DNA of 64,000 bases from positions 175,959 to 239,958 of the forward strand of contig UBXG01000010.1 in the NCBI GenBank assembly GCA_900469475.1. Reading direction: 5' to 3'. Under the pieces are notes generated by a model that saw only the letters and a list, made by a program, of their open reading frames with translations, ran no database searches and was not told where the DNA came from. Of the stretch, positions 18,330 through 27,036 are shown piece after piece; within the stretch, counting starts at the first letter, position 1, and each line of letters starts with the position of its first letter. The position numbers and the translations under genes were made by a program. Origin of the DNA: Hyphomicrobiales bacterium (GTDB lineage: Bacteria > Pseudomonadota > Alphaproteobacteria > Rhizobiales > Rhizobiaceae).

Positions 18330-18343
18330 TGCATGCTCCATAC

Positions 18344-18358
18344 CTCTAGTCTCTAGAG
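18344..18358. promoter_or_regulatory. MerR-type operator dyad
   Basis: CTCTAG (18344-18349) and CTAGAG (18353-18358) form a perfect 6-bp inverted repeat with a 3-bp spacer, 15 bp upstream of the MerR start. MerR proteins bind such dyads between the -35 and -10 boxes; I could not fit a convincing pair of boxes around it. Confidence 0.55.
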
Positions 18359-18485
18359 CAATATATGAGGCCATTCGTCGAAATTGCAAGGCCAGGTAAG
18401 CTATGACAGCCGGCTGGGATACCGTCGGCCCACCTCATTGTCCGGTCGTCGCCACGAAATCTGGCTTCCAATTCATCATCATAAA

Positions 18486-18507
18486 TAGTATACCCCCCTA
18501 TATTATA
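18486..18507 (+). promoter_or_regulatory. RcnR/CsoR-type operator before dmeR
   Basis: TAGTATA, then six C (18493-18498), then TATATTATA. A G/C tract of six flanked by AT-rich inverted halves is the type of site bound by RcnR-like repressors. It ends 13 bp before the dmeR start, overlapping the likely promoter, which implies self-repression. Confidence 0.7.
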
Positions 18508-18520
18508 AATCGAGGCTACG

Positions 18521-18793
18521 ATGTCCCATACCATTCGTCAGCAGGCGCAGCTTCTCTCTCGCGTCCGTCGCCTCAAGGGGCAGATGGAAGCGGTGGAGCG
18601 CGCGCTCGAGGCCGAGCGGCCGTGCGGGGAAATCCTGCAGCTCATTGCCTCCATTCGCGGTGCCCTGACGGGGCTGACCGGAGAGGTGCTGGAGGACCAT
18701 CTGCAGGAGCATGTGCTCCATGCCGAAACTGATGAGGCCCGCCGGCAGGCAGTCGATGAGATAGCCGACGTGCTGAAGACCTATCTACGGTGA
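18521..18793 (+). CDS. dmeR: nickel/cobalt-responsive repressor DmeR (RcnR/CsoR family)
   Basis: A 90-residue all-helical repressor. Residues His3, Cys35, His60 and His64 coincide with the nickel/cobalt ligands known for E. coli RcnR, which separates it from copper-sensing CsoR and formaldehyde-sensing FrmR. It is expected to bind the C-tract operator at 18486-18507 and to release it when Ni2+ or Co2+ is bound. GAGG precedes the ATG. The downstream cation-efflux gene begins 139 bp later. A DmeR-DmeF pair of this kind is described in Rhizobium leguminosarum. Confidence 0.85.
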   Translation: MSHTIRQQAQLLSRVRRLKGQMEAVERALEAERPCGEILQLIASIRGALTGLTGEVLEDHLQEHVLHAETDEARRQAVDEIADVLKTYLR

Positions 18794-18932
18794 CCAGAGC
18801 ATGTCGGGCAAAAGTGTGCGGCGGTTTTGCGATAACGACATGTGAAAAATCGAAGACATAAAACGCCAGGAGTGCATCTGAAAGATCGCGACGCGTTTTA
18901 TGATTTCAGGCGTTCAAAGAGAGACCAATGTC

Positions 18933-19937
18933 ATGAGTATTTCCTCCGAAGCGGGACACAGCCACGTTTTTCTGGGCTCCGACCACCAGCGCAACGAACG
19001 CCGCATCTGGCTCGTCATCGCACTCACAGCGGTCATGATGGTGGTCGAGATCGGCGCGGGCACGATTTACGGCTCGATGGCGCTGCTCGCCGATGGCTGG
19101 CATATGTCGACCCATGTCAGCGCCATGCTGATCTCGGCGCTCGCCTATCTCTACGCGCGCCGACATGCGCACAATGCACGCTTCACCTTCGGCACCGGCA
19201 AGTTCGGCGATCTCGCGGGCTTTGCCAGCGCGATCGTGCTGGCGCTGATCGCGCTGATCATGGGCTGGGAGAGCATACTGAGATTGCTCGATCCGGTGGC
19301 GATCAATTTCCGCGAGGCCATCGCAATTGCTGTTGTCGGCCTTATCGTCAATCTCGTCAGCGCATGGCTTCTGCGCGACGACCACAGCCATCATCACCAC
19401 GGTCACGCCGGCCATGGGCACAGCCATGGCCACGCCCATACTCACGATCACGCCCATCATCATGAGCATCATGACGATCACCATCACGACCATGGCCAAA
19501 AAGGTGGCAGGGATAACAATCTGCGCTCGGTCTATGTCCATGTCATCGCCGATGCGATGACCTCGGTTCTGGCGATCGCTGCCCTGCTGCTTGGCAGCCG
19601 TTTCGGCTGGACCTTCCTCGATCCCGTCATGGGCATCGTCGGCGGCCTGGTCATCCTGCAATGGGCCTGGAGCCTGCTGCGCGCTTCCGGCGCGGTTCTC
19701 CTCGATTTCATTCCGCAAGGCGAGGATCTGCCTGAGGAGATCCGCGAGGCGATCGAAACGGACGAGGATCGGATTACCGATCTGCATGTCTGGCAGGTTG
19801 GGCCCGGGCATCATGCGGCCATCGTTGCGGTCGCAACAGCCGTCTCGCGCGAGCCCTCTTTCTATAAGGCGCGGCTTGCCAGTATTCACGAGCTCTCGCA
19901 TGTAACGGTCGAAGTTACCGTCGACAAGGCTGCATAA
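18933..19937 (+). CDS. dmeF: cation diffusion facilitator DmeF
   Basis: A 334-residue cation diffusion facilitator of the inner membrane that exports divalent metal by proton antiport. It has six membrane helices. The metal-site Asp lies in LLADGWHMSTHV (helix II) and HVIADAMTSVLA (helix V). Between helices IV and V is a very His-rich cytoplasmic loop (about residues 152-200), typical of DmeF. A short C-terminal soluble domain follows. The start at 18933 is preferred to 18900 because AAAGAGAG precedes it. Context with dmeR indicates nickel and cobalt as substrates. Confidence 0.85.
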   Translation: MSISSEAGHSHVFLGSDHQRNERRIWLVIALTAVMMVVEIGAGTIYGSMALLADGWHMSTHVSAMLISALAYLYARRHAHNARFTFGTGKFGDLAGFASAIVLALIALIMGWESILRLLDPVAINFREAIAIAVVGLIVNLVSAWLLRDDHSHHHHGHAGHGHSHGHAHTHDHAHHHEHHDDHHHDHGQKGGRDNNLRSVYVHVIADAMTSVLAIAALLLGSRFGWTFLDPVMGIVGGLVILQWAWSLLRASGAVLLDFIPQGEDLPEEIREAIETDEDRITDLHVWQVGPGHHAAIVAVATAVSREPSFYKARLASIHELSHVTVEVTVDKAA

Positions 19938-20023
19938 AATCCGCTAGCAATCGGTAAGGTCAGAGGCTTGCCATATTCCTCGCATAGCCCAAAATCTGCC
20001 CGATTCTGCTGGAGGCCTCTCGC

Positions 20024-21025
20024 ATGCCCACATTGCTAACCCGCCGCCGCCTCATGGCAGGCTCGGCGCTGCTTCTTCCTGCCTTGACGCTCGGCCCCGA
20101 TGCGCTTTTTGCACAGGCTAGCGGCACATCACCCCAGACGCCTGCGACAACGGATAATTCGGCGGCACCCGGCGCCGGCAGCCAGGGAATGGAAAGCGAC
20201 AGCGCAGCGCCGGATAATTCGCAGCTGTCCGACGATGTCGACAAGCAGCTTGCCGATCTGGAAAAGAAGACCGGCGGCCGCCTCGGAGTCTCCGTGCTCG
20301 ACACTGAAACCAATATTTCTCTCGGCCATCGCGAGGAGGAGCATTTTCCCCTGTGCAGCACCTACAAGGCGCTTGCTGCCGGCTTTGTGCTGGCGCGCGT
20401 CGATCAGGGCACGGAAAAGCTCGACCGCCGCGTCACCTACGGCAAGGACAAGATCGTCACCTATTCGCCGGAAACAGAAAAGCACGCCGACGGCGATGGG
20501 ATGACCATTGCCGAGCTGTGCGCAGCCGCAATCACGCTGAGCGACAATACGGCTGGCAATCTTCTGCTCGAAAGTTTCGGCGGACCCGCCGCTTTAACCT
20601 CGTGGCTGCGCACCACAGGCGACACCGAGACCCGCCTTGATCGCAACGAGCCGGATGTCAACCAGGCCGTCAAGGACGACCCGCGCGACACGACGACCCC
20701 GGATGCGATGCTGGATTCGATCGGCCTTCTGACACTCGGCAATACGTTGTCGGAAACATCGAGGGAGCAGCTGGTCAACTGGCTCGTCGCCAATACGACG
20801 GGAAATAATCGCTTGCGGGCCGGCCTGCCGAAGGAATGGAAGGTCGGCGACAAGACCGGTACCGGCAATAACGGCTCCTATGCCGATATCGCCGTCATCT
20901 GGCCGCCGGACCGAGGTGCGATCCTGGTCACGACCTTTGTTGCCGAGGCGACTGCGCCTGCAAAGGACGTCGAGGCAGTGTTTGCTGAGATCGGCAAGAT
21001 TGTCGTCGACATGGTCGGACAATAG
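20024..21025 (+). CDS. bla: class A beta-lactamase with Tat-type signal and linker
   Basis: A 333-residue class A serine beta-lactamase. The N-terminus has twin arginines (RRRLMAG) and a hydrophobic stretch, suggesting Tat export. A Ser/Asp/Pro-rich linker (about 32-70), unusual for the class, precedes the catalytic domain. Motifs: Ser112-Thr-Tyr-Lys115 (SxxK), Ser173-Asp174-Asn175 (SDN), Glu209-Pro-Asp-Val-Asn213 (the omega-loop ExxxN) and Lys277-Thr-Gly279 (KTG). All catalytic residues are intact, so it should be active on penicillins or cephalosporins. No AmpR-type regulator is next to it. GGAGG precedes the start. Confidence 0.88.
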   Translation: MPTLLTRRRLMAGSALLLPALTLGPDALFAQASGTSPQTPATTDNSAAPGAGSQGMESDSAAPDNSQLSDDVDKQLADLEKKTGGRLGVSVLDTETNISLGHREEEHFPLCSTYKALAAGFVLARVDQGTEKLDRRVTYGKDKIVTYSPETEKHADGDGMTIAELCAAAITLSDNTAGNLLLESFGGPAALTSWLRTTGDTETRLDRNEPDVNQAVKDDPRDTTTPDAMLDSIGLLTLGNTLSETSREQLVNWLVANTTGNNRLRAGLPKEWKVGDKTGTGNNGSYADIAVIWPPDRGAILVTTFVAEATAPAKDVEAVFAEIGKIVVDMVGQ

Positions 21026-21108
21026 CGAGATATCGATAATGAAAACAAGACGATAAGAGAGAGATGTGAATCAGGTCCGTATCGTCTTCAAGTGGTTTGG
21101 CAATTGAC

Positions 21109-21651
21109 TTAGACCAGCGCCAATGCCGCAGCTGCGCTGTCCGTTTCCTGATCGCTATCATCATCAGTGTTGCCGGCTCCGAGCTTCTGCTTGATCTCAT
21201 CGGCAATCTGGTCGTTGATTGCCTTCTGCTCGTCGGCCGGCAAGGACTTGAACGAATCTTCCGTCAGGCCATGCGCCTCGAGATATTGCGCGCGGATCTT
21301 CTGAGCCGGCGTCATGTTCGCCCATTTGGCAAACTCGTCGAGAATGTCCTGATCGGATTGCCCGCTTGACGATGCCGAGCTGCTTCCGTCCGCGGCCGCC
21401 ACGCTATCCTGCTCGCCGCCGTCGGCCGAGGTCGAAGACGACGTGCTGCCGAACTGGCTGAGCCAGAAGCCGGATGAAATCGAGGAGGGGACGCCGCTGG
21501 ACGAGATGGACGGTCCCTGCGAATCCTCCTGCTGGCCGTCGCCGTCGTCCGGCAGCGAGAAGGGTGTGCTGTCATCACTGTCGCTGCTTTGCTGGCTGCG
21601 GATCGGCGTGCTGAAATAATTTTGGGTGCTGCTGTGCACTTTCATCGTCAT
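21109..21651 (-). CDS. Ser/Asp-rich low-complexity protein of unknown function
   Basis: A 180-residue protein not recognised by family. Residues about 8-105 are disordered-looking, dominated by Ser, Asp, Gly and Gln. About residues 108-160 form an ordered helical block (FAKWANMTPAQKIRAQYLEA and on), and an acidic tail closes it. There is no signal peptide or membrane segment. The start at 21651 (MTMKVHSS) is set by GGGAGAT directly before it; ATG at 21645 is also possible. The helical block with conserved-looking Trp suggests a real, perhaps rhizobia-specific gene. Confidence 0.6.
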   Translation of the reverse strand: MTMKVHSSTQNYFSTPIRSQQSSDSDDSTPFSLPDDGDGQQEDSQGPSISSSGVPSSISSGFWLSQFGSTSSSTSADGGEQDSVAAADGSSSASSSGQSDQDILDEFAKWANMTPAQKIRAQYLEAHGLTEDSFKSLPADEQKAINDQIADEIKQKLGAGNTDDDSDQETDSAAAALALV

Positions 21652-21718
21652 ATCTCCCGATGGGTTGCGGGGACGATGACTCTGCAAACCTGTCCGGAGC
21701 TTATGTGCTCAAGCTTTC

Positions 21719-23236
21719 TCAGGTGCCGCAAAAGGTTTGGAGCACTCGTTCCGCCGGCAATGGCGGTTCGGCATAAGGCGCAAAAGCAGGCTGATCCTGG
21801 TAAGGAGTTGCCAGCACCTTCAGCAGGGCCTCAAACAACGAGAAGTCACCATCCTCAACGGCAGCTTCGATGGCCTGCTCGATTCGGTGATTGCGGGGAA
21901 TGAAGGCCGGATTGACCTTGCGCATCGCTTCAGCTCGCGCTGCCGGCGCCTGCGGATCGCGAGCAAGCCGCTCGCGCCAGCGTTCCAGCCATGGCGCAAC
22001 AGATTGCGGATCGTTGAAAGTGGCGGCGAAATCGCCGCCGTCCCCGTCCCCGTCCCCGTCGCCGGCAAGTGCGGCTAGGCGGCGAAACGCCAGCGTGAAA
22101 TCCGCATTCTGCTGCTGCATCGTCGCCAGCAGCGACTGGATCAGGTCCAGATCGCCGTCCTCTTCGCTCACAAGCCCGATCTTGGCGCGCATGCCGGCAA
22201 GCCAATAGGCCTGAAAGCGTTCGCCATAGGCTTTGATGACCGTGTTTGCCAGATCGATCGCCGCATCGACGGACGAGTCGATCAGCGGGATCAGCGTCTC
22301 GCCGAGGCGCGCAAGATTCCATTGGCCGATAGCTGGCTGATTGGCATAGGCATAGCGGCCGTTGCGGTCGATGGATGAGAACACGGTCGCCGGATCGTAG
22401 GCATCCATGAAGGCGCAGGGACCGAAATCGATCGTCTCGCCAGATACGGTCATGTTGTCGGTGTTCATCACGCCGTGGATGAAGCCGACGTGCAGCCAGC
22501 GCGCGATCAATGAAGCTTGCCGATCGGCCACGGCTTCTAGCAGTGCAAGATAAGGGTTCTTGCGGTCTCTGATTTCCGGGTAATGCCTGGCAATGACGTG
22601 ATCCGCCAGGGTCCGCACGCTCTCCGTATCGCCCCGCGCCGCAAAGAACTGGAAAGTGCCGACGCGGATATGGCTCGCCGCCACGCGGGTAAATACCGCA
22701 CCGGGCAATACTTCCTCGCGATAGACAGGCTCGCCTGATGTCACGGCCGCGAGCGCCCGCGTCGTCGGAATGCCGAGCGCATGCATGGCCTCGCTGACGA
22801 TATATTCGCGCAGAACCGGGCCAAGCGCGGCGCGTCCATCGCCGCGGCGGGAAAACGGCGTCGGTCCCGGACCCTTGAGCTGAATGTCCCGGCGCTTGCC
22901 GTTGCGATCCTTCACCTCGCCAAGCAGGATCGCGCGGCCATCGCCAAGCTGCGGAACGAAATTGCCGAACTGGTGGCCGGCATAGGCCATGGCGATCGGT
23001 TGCGATCCCGGCAGCAGCTCGTTGCCCGAAAAGATTGCCGCCGCATTTTGCTTCAGCGTCTCCACATCCAGCCCGAGTTCCCGTGCCAGCACCTCGTTGA
23101 ACTTGATCAACTGCGGCGCAGCAACCGGCGTCGGCGCCTGGTCCGCAAAGAACTGCGGCGGCAGGCGCACGTAGCTGTTGTCGAAGGCGATCGGAGGCGC
23201 CCGAAGCGCGGTGTCATCGTGAAGAGGAGAGCTCAT
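21719..23236 (-). CDS. selO: SelO/YdiU protein adenylyltransferase
   Basis: A 505-residue SelO-type pseudokinase, a family shown to transfer AMP from ATP to Ser, Thr or Tyr of proteins during redox stress. Motifs include GDGRAILLGEV, the RRGDGRAALGP block, HGVMNTDNM and the DFGPCAFMD metal-binding motif. The C-terminus ends in TFCGT, with cysteine but no selenocysteine codon visible. The start at 23236 has TAGGAGC before it; the longer frame overlaps the next gene. An Asp-Gly repeat (near 22039-22060) is encoded by tandem hexanucleotides. Confidence 0.88.
   Translation of the reverse strand: MSSPLHDDTALRAPPIAFDNSYVRLPPQFFADQAPTPVAAPQLIKFNEVLARELGLDVETLKQNAAAIFSGNELLPGSQPIAMAYAGHQFGNFVPQLGDGRAILLGEVKDRNGKRRDIQLKGPGPTPFSRRGDGRAALGPVLREYIVSEAMHALGIPTTRALAAVTSGEPVYREEVLPGAVFTRVAASHIRVGTFQFFAARGDTESVRTLADHVIARHYPEIRDRKNPYLALLEAVADRQASLIARWLHVGFIHGVMNTDNMTVSGETIDFGPCAFMDAYDPATVFSSIDRNGRYAYANQPAIGQWNLARLGETLIPLIDSSVDAAIDLANTVIKAYGERFQAYWLAGMRAKIGLVSEEDGDLDLIQSLLATMQQQNADFTLAFRRLAALAGDGDGDGDGGDFAATFNDPQSVAPWLERWRERLARDPQAPAARAEAMRKVNPAFIPRNHRIEQAIEAAVEDGDFSLFEALLKVLATPYQDQPAFAPYAEPPLPAERVLQTFCGT
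22039..22060. repeat. tandem hexanucleotide inside selO
   Basis: About three and a half copies of CCCCGT. On the coding strand they give alternating Asp-Gly (DGDGDGDGGD). Changes in copy number would keep the reading frame. Confidence 0.7.
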
Positions 23237-23306
23237 GCTCCTAAGGTAGGGCCGGTGCGTGGGAGGCGCAAGGCGGATATCGTAATCGGCTTTGCTGTTG
23301 CCGATT

Positions 23307-23834
23307 TCAAAGTCCGCTGTCCTCCAGCTCCCGTGCCATCTCCGCAAGCTTGCGCACCGTATTGAGATTTCTGGACGTGCCCGCCTTCAAGGCCGGCAGC
23401 TTCAGCTTCGAGCGCCCGGAGCCATCGGGGTAATGCACGTAGATTTCGCGGCCGGCGATATGCACTTCCTCGCCCCCGGGTGCGACGAGCTTGGTGAGTG
23501 CATCTTCCGGTGCCGCCTCCTGCAGGAAAGTCACCAGCAGGTAGTTCGGCTTGGCATGCGGGAAGGGCGAAGTATCAGCCGCCCTTTCCAGAGCCTCGCG
23601 GCTGCGTAGGATCACGCCCGGAGACTTGCCCATCTTGTCCGCCAGTGCCTTTTCAAGCCGAGCCTGCACCGTTGCCTCGTCCTCGTCGGCGCGGAAGACC
23701 ACATTGCCGCTCTGGATGTAGGTGCGCACATCCTTGAGGCCGATCTCTTCGCAGAGCGCCTTGAGATCGGTCATGGACAGCATGCCGGTACCGCCGACAT
23801 TGACGGCACGTAGCAGGGCGACGAAGATGGTCAT
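23307..23834 (-). CDS. DUF1697 family protein
   Basis: A 175-residue soluble protein of the DUF1697 family, recognised from its N-terminus (IFVALLRAVNVGGTGMLSMT), the central DVRTYIQSGNVVF and the C-terminal SRNLNTVRKLAEMA. The family is widespread, of unknown function. It lies between ptrB and selO in the same direction: 21 bp after the ptrB stop and 70 bp before the selO start. A ptrB-DUF1697-selO transcript is therefore possible. Confidence 0.8.
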   Translation of the reverse strand: MTIFVALLRAVNVGGTGMLSMTDLKALCEEIGLKDVRTYIQSGNVVFRADEDEATVQARLEKALADKMGKSPGVILRSREALERAADTSPFPHAKPNYLLVTFLQEAAPEDALTKLVAPGGEEVHIAGREIYVHYPDGSGRSKLKLPALKAGTSRNLNTVRKLAEMARELEDSGL

Positions 23835-23855
23835 GATTTCCTCCCGCCGTTCCGT

Positions 23856-25949
23856 TTACATCTTTTCAGCGACCTTGACGGCGAAGGCGTATTCGAACGC
23901 CACTTCCTCCAGCCGCTGGAAGCGGCCGGAAGCGCCGCCATGGCCGGCATCCATGTTCGTCTTCAGGAGAATAGGCGCATTGCTGGTGGTTTTCTCACGC
24001 AGCTTGGCGACCCACTTGGCCGGTTCCCAATAGGTGACGCGCGGATCGGTGAGGCCGCCGAGCGCGAGGATCGGCGGGTAGGGCTTCTCGCCGACATTGT
24101 CGTAGGGACTATAGGCGGCGATCTGCTCGTACTCTTCCTTGCTCTCGATCGGATTGCCCCATTCCGGCCATTCCGGCGGCGTCAGCGGCAGCGTGTCGTC
24201 GAGCATGGTGTTCAGCACGTCGACGAAGGGCACGGCGGCGATGATGCCGGCGAACTTCTCCGGCGCCATGTTGGCGATCGCCCCCATCAGCATGCCGCCG
24301 GCCGATCCGCCCTCGGCAATGATCTTCGCGTAAGAAGTGAACTTCTCCTGATTCAAATAGTCGGCGGCCGCGATGAAGTCCTTGAAGGTATTGGTCTTCT
24401 TTTCCATCTTGCCGTCTTCGTACCAGGCAAAGCCCTTGTCCTTGCCGCCGCGGATATGGGCGATGGCATAGACGAAGCCGCGATCGGCGAGCGACAGGCA
24501 ATTGGTATTGAAGCCGGCCGGGATGGTAACGCCATAGGCGCCATAACCATAGAGCAGACAGGGGGCCGAGCCGTCGAGAGGCGTGTCCTTGCGATAAAGC
24601 AGCGTTACCGGCACGGTCTCGCCATCCCAGGCGGGTGCGAAGACGCGGCGCGTCACATAGTCTTCCGGATTGTGGCCAGAGGGCACTTCCTGCGTTTTCA
24701 GCAGGGTGCGCTCGCGCGTCACCATATTGTAGTCGTAGAGCTGGCTCGGGGTTGTCATCGAGGAGTAGGAGAAGCGGATGACATCCGTATCGTATTCTGC
24801 CGCACCCTGCAGGCCGAGCGCATAGGCCTCCTCCTCGAAGGCGATCGCGTGTTCCTCGCCGGTACGACGGTCGCGGATGATGATGCGCGGCAGGCCGTCC
24901 TTGCGCTCCAGCCAGAGGAGATGGCGGGCATAGGCGAGATGGCTGAGGATCAGCGTGCCCGGCTTATGCGGCACGACTTCACGCCAGTTTTCCTTGCCTG
25001 GGTTCTTCGCCGGCGCTTCCATGATCTTGAAATCCTTGGCGTCGCCGTCATTGGTGAGAATGTAGAAGACGTCGCCGCCTTCGCTGATCTCATATTCGAT
25101 CTCGGTTTCGCGCTCGGCCACGATCTTGGGCTCGGCGGTGAGATCCGAGGTCGGGATGATGCGGTATTCGCTGGTCTCGTGATCGTGGATATCGATGAAG
25201 ATGTAATCGTCGAGCAGCGAGCCGCCGACGCCCATGAAGAAGCCCGGATCCTCCTCCTCGTAGACGAGCCGGTCGTCCGACTGCGGCGTGCCTATGATGT
25301 GATGGAAGATCTTCGAGGGGCGATGGTTCTCGTCCTGATGCGTGTAGAAGAAGCTCTTGCCGTCGGGCGCCCATACGGCGTCGCCACCGGTATTCTCGAT
25401 CACGTCGGGCAGATCTGCGCCGGTCTCGAAATTGCGGATTTTCAGCGTGAAATATTCCGAACCCTTGTCGTCATAGCCCCAGATGCCGAGGCTGTGATCG
25501 GAGGAATGATCGAGGCCTGAAAGACGGAAATAGGATTTTCCCTCATTCTCCTTGTCACCATTCAGCAGCAGCTTGCGTTCGCCGCCGTTGCGCGGTTCGC
25601 GGAAGAAGTGGGGCTGCTCGCCGCCGGTGACGAAGAGCGTGCCGTAGGCATAGGGGCCATCCTTCATCGGTATCGAACTGTCGTCTTCCTTGATACGACC
25701 CTTCATTTCGCCGAAGAGAACCTTCTGTAGCTCTTTCGTGTCCGCCATCGCCGCGTTCATGTAGGCGTTCTCCGCCTCCAGATGCGACCGGATTTCCGCC
25801 GCCAGGATCGACGGGTCCTTGAACATGGCCTGCCAGTTGTCGGCCCGCAGCCACGCATAATCGTCGGTGCGGGTGATGCCGTGACGTGTATCCGTAAACG
25901 GCTTCTTCGGAGCGGCAGGCGGGGTGGGAAGATTCTTGAAAACTGACAC
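23856..25949 (-). CDS. ptrB: oligopeptidase B (S9 family), probable GTG start
   Basis: A 697-residue prolyl-oligopeptidase-family serine peptidase that cuts short peptides after basic residues. It has an N-terminal beta-propeller (about 70-420) and a C-terminal hydrolase domain. The nucleophile Ser is in GGSAGGMLMG, the acid Asp in LGGLTDPRV, and the His in DAGHGGASG. The frame runs up to 26210, but the family N-terminus (SVFKNLPTPPAAPKKPF) begins at GTG 25949, giving normal length. No strong ribosome site precedes it. It is divergent from the DUF930 gene. Confidence 0.88.
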   Translation of the reverse strand: MSVFKNLPTPPAAPKKPFTDTRHGITRTDDYAWLRADNWQAMFKDPSILAAEIRSHLEAENAYMNAAMADTKELQKVLFGEMKGRIKEDDSSIPMKDGPYAYGTLFVTGGEQPHFFREPRNGGERKLLLNGDKENEGKSYFRLSGLDHSSDHSLGIWGYDDKGSEYFTLKIRNFETGADLPDVIENTGGDAVWAPDGKSFFYTHQDENHRPSKIFHHIIGTPQSDDRLVYEEEDPGFFMGVGGSLLDDYIFIDIHDHETSEYRIIPTSDLTAEPKIVAERETEIEYEISEGGDVFYILTNDGDAKDFKIMEAPAKNPGKENWREVVPHKPGTLILSHLAYARHLLWLERKDGLPRIIIRDRRTGEEHAIAFEEEAYALGLQGAAEYDTDVIRFSYSSMTTPSQLYDYNMVTRERTLLKTQEVPSGHNPEDYVTRRVFAPAWDGETVPVTLLYRKDTPLDGSAPCLLYGYGAYGVTIPAGFNTNCLSLADRGFVYAIAHIRGGKDKGFAWYEDGKMEKKTNTFKDFIAAADYLNQEKFTSYAKIIAEGGSAGGMLMGAIANMAPEKFAGIIAAVPFVDVLNTMLDDTLPLTPPEWPEWGNPIESKEEYEQIAAYSPYDNVGEKPYPPILALGGLTDPRVTYWEPAKWVAKLREKTTSNAPILLKTNMDAGHGGASGRFQRLEEVAFEYAFAVKVAEKM

Positions 25950-26233
25950 GAGGGGCGCTTTCTCTGGAGTGAAAGTCGGATGTGAAGTGAAGAGAGAAAT
26001 AGAGGGCAGCGACGTGAGGTTCAAGCGGCAAGTCTGTTCCTCAAGCTCCATGCAAGCAGCTGATATTAGTCTTGCTGAACCGTGCAGCTTGTGGGAGGCC
26101 GCATCGGGGCGTGCCTTGATGAGACCACATTCTTTCTCGAAGTCGGCATACAGTGCGTCGACACGAAGGCAATCAGCCTTCTCCGATGGAGCGAACGCAC
26201 TCAAATCCAAAACAATGCAAGGGACCGGTCTTC

Positions 26234-26623
26234 ATGCTGAAACTCTTCGCCATCCTGATTCCATTGGCCAGTATTGCCACCTCCGCCTTCGCGGTCGATG
26301 CGGCTATCAAGAAGCAGTTGGAGAAGCTCGATCCCTCGGAACGAATGGAGCAGGCGTGCGATGCAGAGGCCATGAAGCGGATCGGCACGGACAAGACGGG
26401 TTTCAAGCCGGACAAGGTGATCGCCTATACATTCGGCGATCCGGATATGCAGCCGGATGCCATGAATGCGCCCGGCGCCGTCTTTCGCAGCAAGGGTGAC
26501 TGGTATCACCTCTCATATACGTGCGTGACCGGGCCGCAGCACATTCATGTCCGCGATCTGAGCTATCAGATCGGTGACAAGGTGCCGCGCGACGCCTGGC
26601 AGGAGCATTATCTTTACGATTGA
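26234..26623 (+). CDS. exported DUF930 family protein
   Basis: A 129-residue exported protein of the DUF930 family. The signal peptide covers about residues 1-20 (MLKLFAILIPLASIATSAFA). The family sequence LDPSERMEQACDAEAMKRI follows, with cysteines at EQAC and YTC that could pair in the periplasm. Function unknown. The start at 26234 gives the signal peptide; the longer frame from 26153 adds a charged extension that would spoil it. Confidence 0.75.
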   Translation: MLKLFAILIPLASIATSAFAVDAAIKKQLEKLDPSERMEQACDAEAMKRIGTDKTGFKPDKVIAYTFGDPDMQPDAMNAPGAVFRSKGDWYHLSYTCVTGPQHIHVRDLSYQIGDKVPRDAWQEHYLYD

Positions 26624-26700
26624 GCGTCCGGGTGAGACACCAAGGGCCTCCGGACATCACTTCATGGCGGCCATGTTCTATCCTGAGCTAGCTCGCTGCC

Positions 26701-27033
26701 TTATCGCCGTCTCAGCGATTCCTCACGGGTTAGCTCCGCTAGGATGTGGTCCTGCACATCGGGCGGCTGCCGGCATACGGCATCCGTCAGGTCGCGTAGT
26801 GTCGCCCTGAGGCTGTGAAGCTGATCGACTAGATCCATGACGACATCGACGCCCGGCTCATTGACGCCCATCGCGCTGGCGAGATCGAGGATGAGCCGGC
26901 CGCGGGCAATGTCGGCGTCACGGAAGTTGCGGCCCTGATCGGTGACTTCGGGGACAACCCAGCCCTGAGATATCCAGACTTCCAACACCGTGGTTTCGAT
27001 CCGGAGGTGAAGTCGAAACTCGTTCTCGTTCAT
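26701..27033 (-). CDS. cbpM: chaperone modulatory protein CbpM
   Basis: A 110-residue MerR-like helical protein matching CbpM, which binds the J-domain of CbpA and inhibits its action with DnaK. The HTH-like segment (about 8-45) contains VLEVWISQGWVVPE and RDADIARGRLILDLASAMGV, followed by a helical tail. It starts three bases after the cbpA stop on the same strand, so the two are cotranscribed, as expected for an inhibitor made with its target. Confidence 0.85.
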   Translation of the reverse strand: MNENEFRLHLRIETTVLEVWISQGWVVPEVTDQGRNFRDADIARGRLILDLASAMGVNEPGVDVVMDLVDQLHSLRATLRDLTDAVCRQPPDVQDHILAELTREESLRRR

Positions 27034-27036
27034 CGC

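Noticed and set aside
23940..25520. 526-codon plus-strand frame opposite ptrB.
   Set aside because: Mirror of ptrB codon bias, no recognisable domain.
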